The notes: generated by a model from the letters alone, not told the origin. A DNA stretch of 64,000 nucleotides from Algoriphagus sp. PAP.12 (GCF_026652115.1 NZ_JAPPSQ010000012.1:1-64000); one strand, 5' to 3'; counted from the stretch's first letter, positions 44,130-53,415 are shown. Translations and numbers: made by a program.

Positions 44130-44764
44130 TTTATCAAGGTTATTTGATGTAATTATAAAAGCGATGACAAAAACTAGACTGCATTCCAAATTCATTACTA
44201 GCCCACTTTTATAGAAGATGAAGTAATCTAGAATGAAAGGAAAGTGACTTAATCTGAATAAGTTGAAAAAATGAGTGCTTTACCTTTTCAACTCTGAGAT
44301 TACCAAATACAAACACTCGCCATTAAAGCGTGATTATTAAAAAAATAGATATCATTGGCATCTATCTTTTTTGCTTTGAACAATACCTCATGATTTCAAA
44401 AATTCTTTCAATCTGATGGTATCTATATATTAAAATGAGTATTCACTAAAGAATTTTTTTAGTGAGATGATATTAACGATTATTTTTTTGAAGTAGTGTA
44501 ACTACTTTGTTAAATAATGTTATTGAGTCTTTTAGGAGTAGATGGGGTTTGAGAGAAATGAATAATGTAATGGGCTAGAACTTACCGGTAAAAGAGGCTT
44601 TGAAGTGATCTTTTTGCAATCACCCTTAGTTATTTGCCTTGGGATTTATAGTTCAAAAAATCAGACAGAGACTTTGGTTATTTCTAAACAAAAAATCTAG
44701 CAAAATTAGATAGGAGAGAAAACTTATCTATTTGTTAGATGTAATTGTTTGTAATTCGAGAAAA
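44130..44764. other. Long AT-rich intergenic region without a recognisable gene
   Basis: This stretch separates the barrel protein gene from rsmG. I see no convincing open frame, tRNA or known RNA. It contains two short perfect hairpins, TCACTAAA/TTTAGTGA at 44443-44465 and AAGTAGT/ACTACTT at 44491-44507, and no clear terminator for rsmG within the first 60 bp. It must hold the barrel gene's promoter, but no TAnnTTTG with a good partner was found. Confidence 0.6.
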
Positions 44765-45409
44765 TTAGCGTTTGTCTTCCCAAGGCATGTAGACTACCTT
44801 TTTTGTCTCAAAAAAGTCTTCTTTGAAATAGTCCTCCAAATGGTAGGTGACATAGGACTTTCTTGTTTCCTCCAATTCTTCATCTACATCTCCACCTTTG
44901 AGGTATAGAATGCCATTGGGGTATTCGTTAAAATCCTCTTTTTTGATTTTTCCTTTGACCCAAGGATAAAAGTTTGCCATTCGGGTCACTGCTCGACTTA
45001 CCACAAAGTCATACTTTCTTACCAAGGTTTCCGCTCTAGCTTGCTGTGCCTCTACATTGGAAAGTTTGAGTTGCTTGGCTACATCCTTGACTACGGAAAT
45101 CTTTTTGCCAATGGAGTCTACTAAATGAAAATGGGTGTCAGGAAATAGAATTGCTAAAGGAATTCCGGGAAAACCACCACCTGTTCCAATATCCAGAACT
45201 TTGGTGCCTGGCTGGAAGGCCATCACTTTTGCGATTCCCAACGAATGAAGGACATGACGGATGTAAAACTGATCCATGTCCTTTCGGCTGATCACATTGA
45301 TTTTGGAATTCCACTCGGTATATAAATCTTGAAGTCGATCCAGTTGTTCGATTTGCTTTTCGGTCAAATCAGGGAAATAGGATAGGATCAGCTGTGTTCC
45401 TGAATTCAT
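44765..45409 (-). CDS. rsmG: 16S rRNA (guanine-527-N7)-methyltransferase
   Basis: RsmG (GidB) methylates G527 of 16S rRNA. The 214-aa protein has the SAM-binding motif VLDIGTGGGFPGIPLAI near residues 71-87, the N-terminal INVISRKD...HVLHSL helix region, VDSIGKKISVV and FVVSRAVTRM. Its ATG overlaps the stop of the sigma factor gene by one base (TGATG), making it the last gene of a glycosyltransferase-sigma-rsmG operon. Confidence 0.94.
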   Translation of the reverse strand: MNSGTQLILSYFPDLTEKQIEQLDRLQDLYTEWNSKINVISRKDMDQFYIRHVLHSLGIAKVMAFQPGTKVLDIGTGGGFPGIPLAILFPDTHFHLVDSIGKKISVVKDVAKQLKLSNVEAQQARAETLVRKYDFVVSRAVTRMANFYPWVKGKIKKEDFNEYPNGILYLKGGDVDEELEETRKSYVTYHLEDYFKEDFFETKKVVYMPWEDKR

Positions 45410-46020
45410 CAGATATGTTTTTCTTTGCCTGCGGCGATTTCGTAAAGTAGCTCCCTGGATCTGTGAAGTTGAGCTTTGACAGTGCCTAGAGGCTTGTCAA
45501 GTTCTTGAGCGATTTCTTCATAGGAGAGCTCATCGAAATATCGCAACTGAACCAACTTTCTATATTTCGCAGGAAGTTTGTCCACAAAAATACGAACCAT
45601 TTCGATTCTTTGGGATTTGATGAACTCATCTTGTGGATTATTGTCATCGTCTTCCACGTCGATGTTGACAGAGTTTCCACTATCATCCGAAAGGGTATTG
45701 TTCAAACTCATGGTTTTGAGTTTTTTCTTTCTGATGAAATCAATGGTATTATTTGTCGCAATGCGGAAAAGCCAGGTAGAAAAAGTATAATCTTTTTTGA
45801 AGCGATGAAGGTTTTTGAAAGCTTTTGCAAAAGCCTCCATGGTCAAATCTTCTGCATCATCGGCATCTCTGATCATTTTCAGGATCATGAAATAAACGGC
45901 CTTTTTGTACCGCTTCATAAGGGTAGCATAGGCTTGCTGATCTTTTTCATCTACCGCTTTGTCGATTAGATCAAAATCTTCCAGTGCCTTATTTGAAAAT
46001 CCGCGCTCGTTTATTTCCAT
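45409..46020 (-). CDS. ECF-type RNA polymerase sigma factor
   Basis: From the ATG at 46020 the protein has 203 aa (an in-frame TTG upstream is not needed). Region 2 spans about 35-100 (YFMILKMIRDADDAEDLTMEAFAKAF ... FSTWLFRIATNNTIDFIRKKK) and region 4 about 140-195 (LVQLRYFDELSYEEIAQEL followed by GTVKAQLHRSRELL). No anti-sigma gene is adjacent, which suggests control by level or by another route. It overlaps the glycosyltransferase gene by 10 bp and rsmG by 1 bp. Confidence 0.9.
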   Translation of the reverse strand: MEINERGFSNKALEDFDLIDKAVDEKDQQAYATLMKRYKKAVYFMILKMIRDADDAEDLTMEAFAKAFKNLHRFKKDYTFSTWLFRIATNNTIDFIRKKKLKTMSLNNTLSDDSGNSVNIDVEDDDNNPQDEFIKSQRIEMVRIFVDKLPAKYRKLVQLRYFDELSYEEIAQELDKPLGTVKAQLHRSRELLYEIAAGKEKHI

Positions 46021-47192
46021 TGAATGTTTTTTGCCTGATGGGAAACTGATCCCAAAATCCAAAAATAACCTAAATACAAAAAGTCATTGATCAGGATATT
46101 TGCAGGAATTTTTGAACCATTGATTTTTTTACTTGCTGAAGAGAAAATCCCCAACAAGAGTAGTGACCTCACTAGAATAATACCGAAAACTAAAAGAAAA
46201 TGTTCCCAGTTTTGCTCAAATCCGAAATAAATAAGTAATCCAAGGCCTCCAATCCAGAAAAGTGCATGTGAAAGAGTGTAAAAACCGATTTTTCTCTTGT
46301 CTTCTCCTCTATAATATTTTCCTGCGTGTAGATGCCTCTTTTTCTGAGTGCGGTATTCTTTCCAGTTTTCTTTAGGTTTGGACCAAGTATTAGCTTCTGG
46401 ATCCAATACCAATGAGGAGTTTTTGCCTGTAGCGTATTTGTTGACAAATAGATCATCATCTCCGCCCTCAATATGCCATAGGTCTTTAAATGCCTTTACC
46501 TCCATGAAGAAGCTTCTTCGATAACAAAGATTTCTTCCCACTCCCATGAAAGGAGATTTCCATAAACCAAAGGATACATAATAAAGAGCAGTCTGAAGGG
46601 TTTCAAACTGAATCCATTTGTTTAGGAATCCTTTGGCTTGCTCGTAACCGGAATATCCAATTGAAAATGTCTTGTTCTTTTCTCTAATCGGTTGAGTCAT
46701 TTTTCTGATCCATTGATCCGATGCAGGTATACAATCTGCATCTGTCAATAAAATGACGTCATTTTTGGCCACTTTGATACCCAAAGTCAAGGCATATTTC
46801 TTGGCAGTAACATGATCCGGGGTATATTTGATAGTGACAGAGCGAAGACGTGGATAGATTGCCATCATTTCCTCGATCAGGCGCTTGGTTCGATCTGTAC
46901 TTCTGTCATTGATGATCATGACATCGTATTTCGGATAATCCTGTTCGAATAATTTGGGAATCAGAGTCTTGAGGTTTTTAAACTCATTATGAGCTGCCAC
47001 CATTACGGTTACAGGCTCTTCTTCGCCCGAATTGGGCTTAATATTTGGAGTTTTGAAAAAGGCAGTGCGCCCAAAAATCACCAGTAGGTAGACTACCTGA
47101 ATGATTATTCCAAATCCAAAGAGAAACCAAAGTAAAAAAAGGCCCATAGGTCGATTTTGCTGGGCAAATATAAAAGCAATTTGAGCATTCAT
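46011..47192 (-). CDS. Membrane glycosyltransferase family 2
   Basis: The 393-aa protein has an N-terminal membrane helix (about 16-40), a GT-A domain and two or three C-terminal membrane segments after residue 300. Catalytic motifs: VAAHNEFKNL and MIINDRSTDRT for nucleotide-sugar binding, LLTDADC (DxD-like), GGDDDLF and KKRHLHAGKY in the acceptor area. It likely adds sugars to an envelope polysaccharide or lipid; the product is unknown. An alternative ATG at 47147 would remove 15 residues and free the tgt promoter region. It leads the sigma-rsmG operon. Confidence 0.85.
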   Translation of the reverse strand: MNAQIAFIFAQQNRPMGLFLLWFLFGFGIIIQVVYLLVIFGRTAFFKTPNIKPNSGEEEPVTVMVAAHNEFKNLKTLIPKLFEQDYPKYDVMIINDRSTDRTKRLIEEMMAIYPRLRSVTIKYTPDHVTAKKYALTLGIKVAKNDVILLTDADCIPASDQWIRKMTQPIREKNKTFSIGYSGYEQAKGFLNKWIQFETLQTALYYVSFGLWKSPFMGVGRNLCYRRSFFMEVKAFKDLWHIEGGDDDLFVNKYATGKNSSLVLDPEANTWSKPKENWKEYRTQKKRHLHAGKYYRGEDKRKIGFYTLSHALFWIGGLGLLIYFGFEQNWEHFLLVFGIILVRSLLLLGIFSSASKKINGSKIPANILINDFLYLGYFWILGSVSHQAKNIQWK

Positions 47193-47207
47193 TTAAGAAT
47201 AAGTGGA

Positions 47208-47215
47208 TATTTTTG
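47208..47215 (+). promoter_or_regulatory. -7 promoter element for tgt
   Basis: TATTTTTG matches TAnnTTTG, 54 bp before the tgt ATG. A TTTG at 47180-47183 lies 24 bp upstream, slightly too far for a standard spacer. Confidence 0.4.
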
Positions 47216-47269
47216 CAGGCTAAACCCATCAAAACGTGGATTATCTCCACAAGCCAGAAATCAAAAAAG

Positions 47270-48400
47270 ATGAAGTTTACTTTACAGCATGCTGATCCTC
47301 AATCCAAAGCCCGTGTGGGAAAACTGGAAACGGATCATGGAACCATCCAAACACCGATCTTTATGCCTGTAGGCACTGCTGCAAGTGTCAAGGCAGTTCA
47401 TCAGCGAGAATTGAAGGAAGATATCAAAGCCCAGATCATTTTGGGAAATACCTATCACCTGTATCTCCGTCCTGGATTGGATATTCTGGAAAAGGCTGGA
47501 GGCCTACATAAATTCAATGGTTGGGATGGGCCGATATTGACTGACAGTGGAGGATATCAGGTTTTTTCTCTTTCGGGAACAAGAAAAATCAAAGAAGATG
47601 GGGTGATGTTCAAATCTCATATTGATGGTTCGAAACATCATTTTACCCCTGAGAATGTAATGGATATCCAGCGGACCATAGGTGCTGATATCATTATGGC
47701 TTTTGATGAGTGTACTCCTTATCCATGCGAATACGGTTATGCCAGAAATTCGATGGAGATGACCCATCGCTGGTTGGATAGATGTATTGATCGTTTTGAT
47801 TCAACTGAAGGGAAATACGGATATAGCCAAACTCTTTTTCCAATTGTTCAAGGATCTGTTTATAAAGATCTTCGTCAAAAAAGTGCCGAATTTATCGCTT
47901 CTCGGGGAAGAGAAGGGAATGCAATCGGTGGACTTTCGGTAGGAGAGCCGGCTGAGATGATGTATGAGATGACGGAGTTGGTGACTGATATCCTTCCAAA
48001 AGATAAACCTCGCTATTTAATGGGTGTTGGGACTCCAGCGAATATTTTGGAATGCATCGCTTTAGGAGTAGATATGTTTGACTGCGTAATGCCAACAAGA
48101 AACGCCAGAAATGGAATGCTTTTCACCTCTGAAGGTATCATCAATATTCGAAATGAAAAATGGAAGGATGATTTTACTCCTATAGACCCCACAATTGGAA
48201 ACTATGCGAGTACATTCTATTCCAAAGCTTATTTGCGTCATTTAACAATTTCTAAGGAGATTTTGGCTGCTCAAATAGCAAGTATTCATAATTTGGCCTT
48301 TTATCTTTGGCTTGTCGGACAGGCTCGAGAGCATATCCTAGCGGGAGATTTTGCCGTTTGGAAGGATCACATGGTTAAAAAAGTGAGTACTAGACTCTAA
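47270..48400 (+). CDS. tgt: Queuine/preQ1 tRNA-ribosyltransferase without canonical zinc cysteines
   Basis: Tgt exchanges guanine-34 for preQ1 in tRNAs with GUN anticodons. From the ATG at 47270 it has 376 aa. Catalytic Asp residues are D92 in TDSGGYQVFS and D271 in FDCVMPTRNARNG, and the substrate loop GGLSVGEP is intact. The usual zinc site CxCxxC...H near the C-terminus is replaced by DPTIGNYASTFYSKAYLRHL, with only H340 left. It starts an operon with the LptF/G-type permease (1-bp gap). Confidence 0.93.
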   Translation: MKFTLQHADPQSKARVGKLETDHGTIQTPIFMPVGTAASVKAVHQRELKEDIKAQIILGNTYHLYLRPGLDILEKAGGLHKFNGWDGPILTDSGGYQVFSLSGTRKIKEDGVMFKSHIDGSKHHFTPENVMDIQRTIGADIIMAFDECTPYPCEYGYARNSMEMTHRWLDRCIDRFDSTEGKYGYSQTLFPIVQGSVYKDLRQKSAEFIASRGREGNAIGGLSVGEPAEMMYEMTELVTDILPKDKPRYLMGVGTPANILECIALGVDMFDCVMPTRNARNGMLFTSEGIINIRNEKWKDDFTPIDPTIGNYASTFYSKAYLRHLTISKEILAAQIASIHNLAFYLWLVGQAREHILAGDFAVWKDHMVKKVSTRL

Positions 48401-48401
48401 T

Positions 48402-49475
48402 ATGAAATTAATCGATAAACTCATCATCAAGGACTTTTTGAAGACCTACTTTTTTGTAGTTCTCATGCTGATCTTGGTGGTGTTGGTTTTAGATTTCACC
48501 GAGAAAAATGACAAATACATTTCCAATCAGGTACCAACGAATGAAATACTTCGGTACATGTGGAATTATGGCTTGTATTTGAATAATCTCCTGACTCCAA
48601 TTACGGTATTCATTTCCGTGATTTTCATCACTTCAAAAATGGCAGGACGAACAGAGATTGTAGCCATTTTAAGTAGTGGGGTCAGTTTTGTTAGGTTGTT
48701 AAGACCGTTTCTGATGGGGGCAGCTTTAATTGGAGCTGCTAGTTTTTACCTAAATGGATGGATTCTTCCTGCAGCTACTGAAAGCATGACTGTTTTCAAA
48801 TTAGTTTACTTAGAAAAGGGTAAAACAACTACAGATCAGAATATTCACATGAAGGTAGGTGAAAATAGCTATGCGTATTTTAGCAGATTTTACAAAACCA
48901 GCAATCAAGGATACAATTTCACGCTAGAAACTATCGAAGATGGGAAGTTACTAGCAAAACTGTCTGCAGATAGGATTGAATGGGATACAGCAAAACATAC
49001 TTGGACTTTGCGAAATTGGAGGTTGAGAGAGCTAAAGGATCGCAAGGAGATTTGGACCGTAGGAGATGACAGGGATACTGTATTATCAATTGTTCCAGAC
49101 GATTTTGGAGTTCCTGAAAATCACCATGAAACGCTGAAGCTCCCTCAGTTAAGTAGGCAGATTCGGGTATTAGAAGATCGAGGTGCTGATAATGTGGAGT
49201 ATTATAAAATTGAGCGCTATGTTCGTTTTATGTCTCCATTTGCTGCTCTAATTCTGACATTTATTGGAGTGATCATGTCATCGAGGAAGACTCGTGGGGG
49301 ATCTGGATTCCAAATTGCAATGGGCTTTTTGCTTGCTTTTTTATATATCCTGTTGTTTTTGCTATCGAGAACATTTGCGGAGAATGGTGCCGAATATCCG
49401 ATATTGGCAGTTTGGATGCCAAACATAGTTTTTGCTTTGATGGGATTGTTGTTGTACAAAACAGTTCCAAGGTAA
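48402..49475 (+). CDS. LptF/LptG family (YjgP/YjgQ) permease
   Basis: The 357-aa membrane protein has the LptF/G layout: hydrophobic segments near residues 14-31, 55-77 and 98-120, a periplasmic beta-rich domain to about 265, and three more segments (about 275-355). In Lpt systems it extracts lipopolysaccharide from the inner membrane with LptB. KLIDKLIIKDFLKTYFF is a typical start. It follows tgt by one base and is joined directly to the EamA gene. Confidence 0.88.
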   Translation: MKLIDKLIIKDFLKTYFFVVLMLILVVLVLDFTEKNDKYISNQVPTNEILRYMWNYGLYLNNLLTPITVFISVIFITSKMAGRTEIVAILSSGVSFVRLLRPFLMGAALIGAASFYLNGWILPAATESMTVFKLVYLEKGKTTTDQNIHMKVGENSYAYFSRFYKTSNQGYNFTLETIEDGKLLAKLSADRIEWDTAKHTWTLRNWRLRELKDRKEIWTVGDDRDTVLSIVPDDFGVPENHHETLKLPQLSRQIRVLEDRGADNVEYYKIERYVRFMSPFAALILTFIGVIMSSRKTRGGSGFQIAMGFLLAFLYILLFLLSRTFAENGAEYPILAVWMPNIVFALMGLLLYKTVPR

Positions 49476-50393
49476 ATGCAAGGCGGCTCTATCAAAGATT
49501 ATTTGATGCTACACCTGATTGTATTGATCTGGGGTTTTACCGCTATTTTAGGATTACTGATAACACTTCCAGCTTTAGAATTGGTGTTTTACAGGACGCT
49601 GATTGCTTCAGTTGGAGTGCTGATATTAATGTGGTTTCGAACCAAGCCGGTTTTAATTCCTTTTCATGAAATGTGGAAAGTAATTGGGACAGGCTGTTTG
49701 ATAGCGCTTCACTGGATTCTGTTTTTTGGTTCGGCTAAGGTTTCTACAGCCTCAGTTTGTCTGGCAGGAATGGCTACTACATCCCTTTGGACGGCATTTG
49801 TGGAGCCATTTATTAATAGGACTAAGATCAAATGGTACGAGGTTCTCTTAGGGCTGATCGTGATTTCTGGCCTATTGGTCATTTTCAAATTTGAATCAGG
49901 TTATTGGTTGGGTTTATCTATGGCTTTGGTTTCTGCCTTTTTAGCAGCTGTTTTTTCCGTAATTAATGGTCGTCTGACTCAGCGACATAGTCCCTATCAA
50001 ATCACTTTCTATGAAATGGCAGGGGCTTGCATCTTTTCTTTACTTTTTTTACCAGTTTATTCTTTTGGATTCAATGATGGGGAGCCAATTCAATGGGCTT
50101 GGCATGGGCTAGATTGGTTTTGGTTATTCCTTTTGGGAGGGGTTTGTACTGTTTATGCTTTTTCTGTTTCTGTGGAGTTGATGAAAAGATTAAGTGTTTT
50201 TTCTATCAATTTGACGGTGAACTTAGAGCCGGTTTATGGGATAGTTCTGGCTGTTCTGATATTTGGTGAAAGCGAAAAAATGACTCCAGAATTTTATTAT
50301 GGGACACTGATTATTTTAATATCAGTATTGATCTATCCAGTGTTGAATTATTGGAATAGGAGAAGGAAAAAGGCTGTTCGGACTTTAGGGTAA
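49476..50393 (+). CDS. EamA (DMT) family transporter
   Basis: The 305-aa protein has ten evenly spaced membrane helices arranged as two EamA repeats (LIVLIWGFTAILGLLI in the first half, GGVCTVYAFSVSVELMKRLSVFSINLTVNLEPVYGI in the second). Such proteins export or import small metabolites; the substrate cannot be deduced. Its ATG begins the base after the permease stop, so it is the third gene of the tgt operon. It converges on ispE with a 4-bp gap. Confidence 0.88.
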   Translation: MQGGSIKDYLMLHLIVLIWGFTAILGLLITLPALELVFYRTLIASVGVLILMWFRTKPVLIPFHEMWKVIGTGCLIALHWILFFGSAKVSTASVCLAGMATTSLWTAFVEPFINRTKIKWYEVLLGLIVISGLLVIFKFESGYWLGLSMALVSAFLAAVFSVINGRLTQRHSPYQITFYEMAGACIFSLLFLPVYSFGFNDGEPIQWAWHGLDWFWLFLLGGVCTVYAFSVSVELMKRLSVFSINLTVNLEPVYGIVLAVLIFGESEKMTPEFYYGTLIILISVLIYPVLNYWNRRRKKAVRTLG

Positions 50394-50397
50394 TAAA

Positions 50398-51204
50398 TCA
50401 GAGTTGTTTGGTAAAGTTGAAATAATCAGGATTTACCTCAAGACTTTCAGGCTTTTCATCAAACAGCCCAAACATTGTGGATCCTGAACCAGACATGGCT
50501 GCATAATAGGCTCCTGCATTATAGAGTTGTGATTTGATTTCGGCGAGCTCTTGATGATTTTGAAAGATGCTAGCCTCGAAATCATTAACTAATTCCGCTT
50601 TCCACCTGGATCTGTCTACTAAAACCTCTTCTAGTTTTACTTTCGGAGCTTCAGGAGTCACTCCGGCATAAGCTTCTTTTGTTCCGATATGGATACCCGG
50701 GTTGATTAAGACCAAAAAGCTCCCTTTCAACGAAATGTCGATGGGTTCCAAGATTTCTCCTCTGCCTTTGGCGATTTTTGGAGTGTTCTCTATAAAGAAG
50801 GGACAGTCACTTCCTAGATGTGCCGCATATTCTTCCAAGAAAAAATCTTCTAGATGGAGATCGTACAGATTACTCATGAGTTTTAATGCAAAAGCTCCAT
50901 CAGCAGAGCCTCCCCCCAAGCCTGCTCCCATAGGGATGTTTTTATGTAGATGAATTTTGAGATTAGGCAGGCCTTGAAAATCCTTTCGGAGTAATTGCTG
51001 AGCTTTTAGTATCAAATTATCTTTAGGTTCTCCAGGGATCGGAGTGCCAGTGCTTTCCCATCCGCCTTTTTTATCTATAATGATCTCCAGTGCATCATAA
51101 AGTGGAATTGGAAACATGCAAGTTTCTATTTCATGGTAGCCATCTTTCCTTTTGGAAATGATGTGAAGTCCTAAATTGATTTTTGCGTTAGGGAATGATA
51201 TCAT
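50398..51204 (-). CDS. ispE: 4-diphosphocytidyl-2-C-methyl-D-erythritol kinase
   Basis: IspE phosphorylates CDP-ME in the non-mevalonate isoprenoid pathway, the same route as ispH at 24593. The 268-aa GHMP kinase has PNAKINLGL at residues 5-13, the ATP loop IPMGAGLGGGSADG near 90-103 and the C-terminal AAMSGSGSTMFGLF. It stands alone and diverges from the ilv operon region. Confidence 0.94.
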   Translation of the reverse strand: MISFPNAKINLGLHIISKRKDGYHEIETCMFPIPLYDALEIIIDKKGGWESTGTPIPGEPKDNLILKAQQLLRKDFQGLPNLKIHLHKNIPMGAGLGGGSADGAFALKLMSNLYDLHLEDFFLEEYAAHLGSDCPFFIENTPKIAKGRGEILEPIDISLKGSFLVLINPGIHIGTKEAYAGVTPEAPKVKLEEVLVDRSRWKAELVNDFEASIFQNHQELAEIKSQLYNAGAYYAAMSGSGSTMFGLFDEKPESLEVNPDYFNFTKQL

Positions 51205-51519
51205 CAGAAAAGTTTTGTGACAAAATTAGAGGGAAATTCGAATTCAAAAAGTTTGAAAAATTAATTAAAGAATCTTCAAAAAAATGAACTCTATTTTAAT
51301 GAAGATGTTGCTAATGATTTTTTCCTTAAAAAAAAGAAAATCTTTTCTGAGAAATATTGAATTTTATGCAAATCAATATTTAATTTTGAAAATAGTGAAA
51401 AAATAAAATCTTGATCTAAAAAATAAGAGAAATCTGGATTTTTTAAAGTATAATATTTCGAAAAAAAATATTTTACAATACTTTATATTTTGCTTCTGTA
51501 ATAAAAAGGCGAATTAAAT
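51205..51519. other. AT-rich spacer between ispE and the ilv-leu regulatory region
   Basis: About 315 bp of very AT-rich DNA with many A and T runs and no usable open frame. It must contain the ispE promoter on the minus strand and may contain upstream activator sites for the ilv operon; no specific site could be read with confidence. Confidence 0.6.
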
Positions 51520-51551
51520 ATTGTAAGTCTGATATTTCGGGAGTAAGTTTG
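51520..51551 (+). promoter_or_regulatory. Promoter of the ilv-leu operon
   Basis: ATTG at 51520-51523 and TAAGTTTG at 51544-51551 are 20 bp apart and fit the Bacteroidota TTTG / TAnnTTTG promoter. Transcription would start near 51558, placing the leader peptide ATG about 36 nt into the RNA. Confidence 0.65.
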
Positions 51552-51593
51552 AACCATAGTTCTAAGAGGAACTGTATTCAATTCAAAAAAAAT

Positions 51594-51644
51594 ATGAACA
51601 GAGTGGTCGTTTTGCTAAGCTTTATTATTCTCATTGGATGTTAA
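51594..51644 (+). CDS. ilv-leu leader peptide
   Basis: A 16-codon frame with ATG at 51594 and TAA at 51642-51644 encodes MNRVVVLLSFIILIGC. Nine of the sixteen residues are Val (3), Leu (3) or Ile (3), the end products of the operon that follows. It ends 2 nt before the first of three RNA pairing segments, exactly the geometry needed for ribosome-controlled attenuation. It is too short to be found by length filters, so composition and position are the evidence. Confidence 0.85.
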   Translation: MNRVVVLLSFIILIGC

Positions 51645-51646
51645 TG

Positions 51647-51717
51647 TGAGGCACTAGACTATTATCTAAAATCAAATAAAAAACATAAGTGCCTCAGCCC
51701 AATGAGGCACTTTTTTT
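51647..51717 (+). promoter_or_regulatory. Transcription attenuator of the ilv-leu operon
   Basis: Three segments are visible: A = TGAGGCACT (51647-51655), B = AGTGCCTCA (51688-51696) and C = TGAGGCACT (51703-51711). A and C are identical, so B can pair with A (antiterminator) or with C (terminator). The B:C hairpin extends to 10 bp with loop GCCCAA and is followed by a T run to 51717, a textbook intrinsic terminator. A lies 2 nt after the leader stop codon, so a ribosome finishing the peptide covers A and allows B:C, while a ribosome stalled at Val/Leu/Ile codons leaves A free. Confidence 0.88.
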
Positions 51718-51731
51718 ATACCCTAATAATT

Positions 51732-53411
51732 ATGACCCTGAAAAAGTACAGTTGGGAAATATCTGATAATCCTGAACATCCAGCAGGCATGGCCATGTTG
51801 TATGCGACTGGTTTGTCCGATAAGAAAATGAAACAACCCTTTGTGGGGGTAGCTAGCTGCGGCTATGAAAGCAATCCCTGCAATATGCACCTGAACGACT
51901 TTGCCGGTCTGATCAAACAATCCTCTCAGGAATATGATCTGACCGGTTTAGTTTTTAATACCATTGGAGTTTCTGATGGGACGTCAATGGGGACGCTCGG
52001 GATGCGATACTCTTTGGTTTCTAGAGAGATCATCGCTGATTCTATTGAGTCATTCATCCTAGGACATTCTTTTGATGGGACGATCGCCGTTGCAGGATGT
52101 GATAAAAACATGCCTGGAGCTGTAATGGGAATGATCCGTACAGATAGACCTGCAATTATGGTGTATGGAGGTACGATTGCTTCCGGTCATTATAAAGGAG
52201 AAAAATTAAATATCGTTTCTGCCTTTGAGGCATTTGGGAAGCGTGTCAACGGTGCCATTTCTGATGAGGATTATGACGGAGTAATCCGAAATGCATGCCC
52301 TGGTCAAGGAGCATGTGGTGGTATGTATACCGCTAACACAATGTCTTCTGCTATTGAGGCAATGGGAATGTCTCTTCCTTATTCATCTTCTTACCCTGCA
52401 AATTCTCCTGAAAAATTGAGAGAGTGCCGAGAGGTGAATAAGTATATGAGAATCCTTTTGGAAAAGGATATCAAGCCTAGCGATATCATTACGCGCAAGA
52501 GTATTGAAAATGCTGTAGTGGTTGCAATTGCTCTAGGGGGTAGTACCAATGCAGTCATGCATTTAATTGCAATAGCTAGAACTGCAGGAATTGATTTCAC
52601 TATTGAAGATTTCAAAGCAATCAATGCAAGAGTACCAATGATTGGGGATTTCAAGCCTTCTGGAAAATTCATGATGGAAGATCTTCACGAGCAGGGTGGT
52701 GTTCCGGCATTTATGAAGTACATGCTCAATAATGGGTATCTTCATGGAGACTGTCTGACTGTGACAGGTAAAACTCTTGAGGAGAATCTTAAAGATATTG
52801 AGCCGGTAACGGTTTCTATGGTTAATGTAATCCATCCTTTGGAAACACCAATCAAAGCTACTGGACACCTATGTATTCTTTCCGGAAATCTTGCTCCAGA
52901 AGGTGCTGTAGCAAAAATTACTGGAAAAGAAGGAAGTTCTTTTACAGGACCAGCACATGTTTTTGATTCTGAGCAAGAAGCAAATGATGCAATCAGAGAT
53001 CATCAAATTCAAAAAGGAGAGGTGATTGTAATCAGAAATATCGGTCCAAAAGGAGGTCCGGGAATGCCAGAAATGTTGAAGCCTACATCTATGATTATTG
53101 GAGCGGGTCTTGGGTCTGATGTTGCCTTGATTACTGATGGAAGGTTCTCAGGAGGAACCCATGGATTCGTGGTAGGTCACGTGACTCCAGAAGCATTCTC
53201 TGGAGGTCCTATCGGATTGATCAAAGATGGAGATGTGATCACCATTGATGCTGATGGCTTGACCTTATCTGTTGAGGTAAGTGAAGAGGAATTTGCTGAA
53301 AGAAAAAAATCTTGGTCTCCAAAGTCCACTGCTGGACTTCAGGGAACTTTGAAAAAATACAACAAACTGGTTTCTACAGCCTCTGAAGGTTGTGTAACTG
53401 ATAAATTCTAA
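51732..53411 (+). CDS. ilvD: Dihydroxy-acid dehydratase
   Basis: IlvD dehydrates dihydroxy acids to the 2-oxo acids that precede valine, leucine and isoleucine. From the ATG at 51732 it has 559 aa. An in-frame ATG at 51702 lies inside the attenuator stem and is rejected. The cluster cysteines are C50 (SNPCNMH), C123 (AGCDKNMPG) and C195 ([12 protein letters not shown]), and the C-terminal [19 protein letters not shown] is intact. It is the first structural gene of the operon; ilvB follows after 4 bp. Confidence 0.95.
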   Translation: MTLKKYSWEISDNPEHPAGMAMLYATGLSDKKMKQPFVGVASCGYESNPCNMHLNDFAGLIKQSSQEYDLTGLVFNTIGVSDGTSMGTLGMRYSLVSREIIADSIESFILGHSFDGTIAVAGCDKNMPGAVMGMIRTDRPAIMVYGGTIASGHYKGEKLNIVSAFEAFGKRVNGAISDEDYDGVIRNACPGQGACGGMYTANTMSSAIEAMGMSLPYSSSYPANSPEKLRECREVNKYMRILLEKDIKPSDIITRKSIENAVVVAIALGGSTNAVMHLIAIARTAGIDFTIEDFKAINARVPMIGDFKPSGKFMMEDLHEQGGVPAFMKYMLNNGYLHGDCLTVTGKTLEENLKDIEPVTVSMVNVIHPLETPIKATGHLCILSGNLAPEGAVAKITGKEGSSFTGPAHVFDSEQEANDAIRDHQIQKGEVIVIRNIGPKGGPGMPEMLKPTSMIIGAGLGSDVALITDGRFSGGTHGFVVGHVTPEAFSGGPIGLIKDGDVITIDADGLTLSVEVSEEEFAERKKSWSPKSTAGLQGTLKKYNKLVSTASEGCVTDKF

Positions 53412-53415
53412 GCCT

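Noticed and set aside
44130..44195. Longer start for the outer-membrane barrel protein (ATG at 44195)
   Set aside because: The extra 22 residues precede a complete, better signal peptide that starts at 44129.
44443..44507. Small hairpins in the 44.1-44.8 kb gap as a possible small RNA
   Set aside because: Stems are only 7-8 bp, no promoter or terminator pair could be matched, and such repeats are expected by chance in AT-rich DNA.
51702..51731. Upstream in-frame ATG that would extend ilvD by ten residues
   Set aside because: It lies within the loop and right arm of the attenuator terminator and its T run is translated as a Phe/Tyr stretch not expected for IlvD; the ATG at 51732 follows the T run directly.
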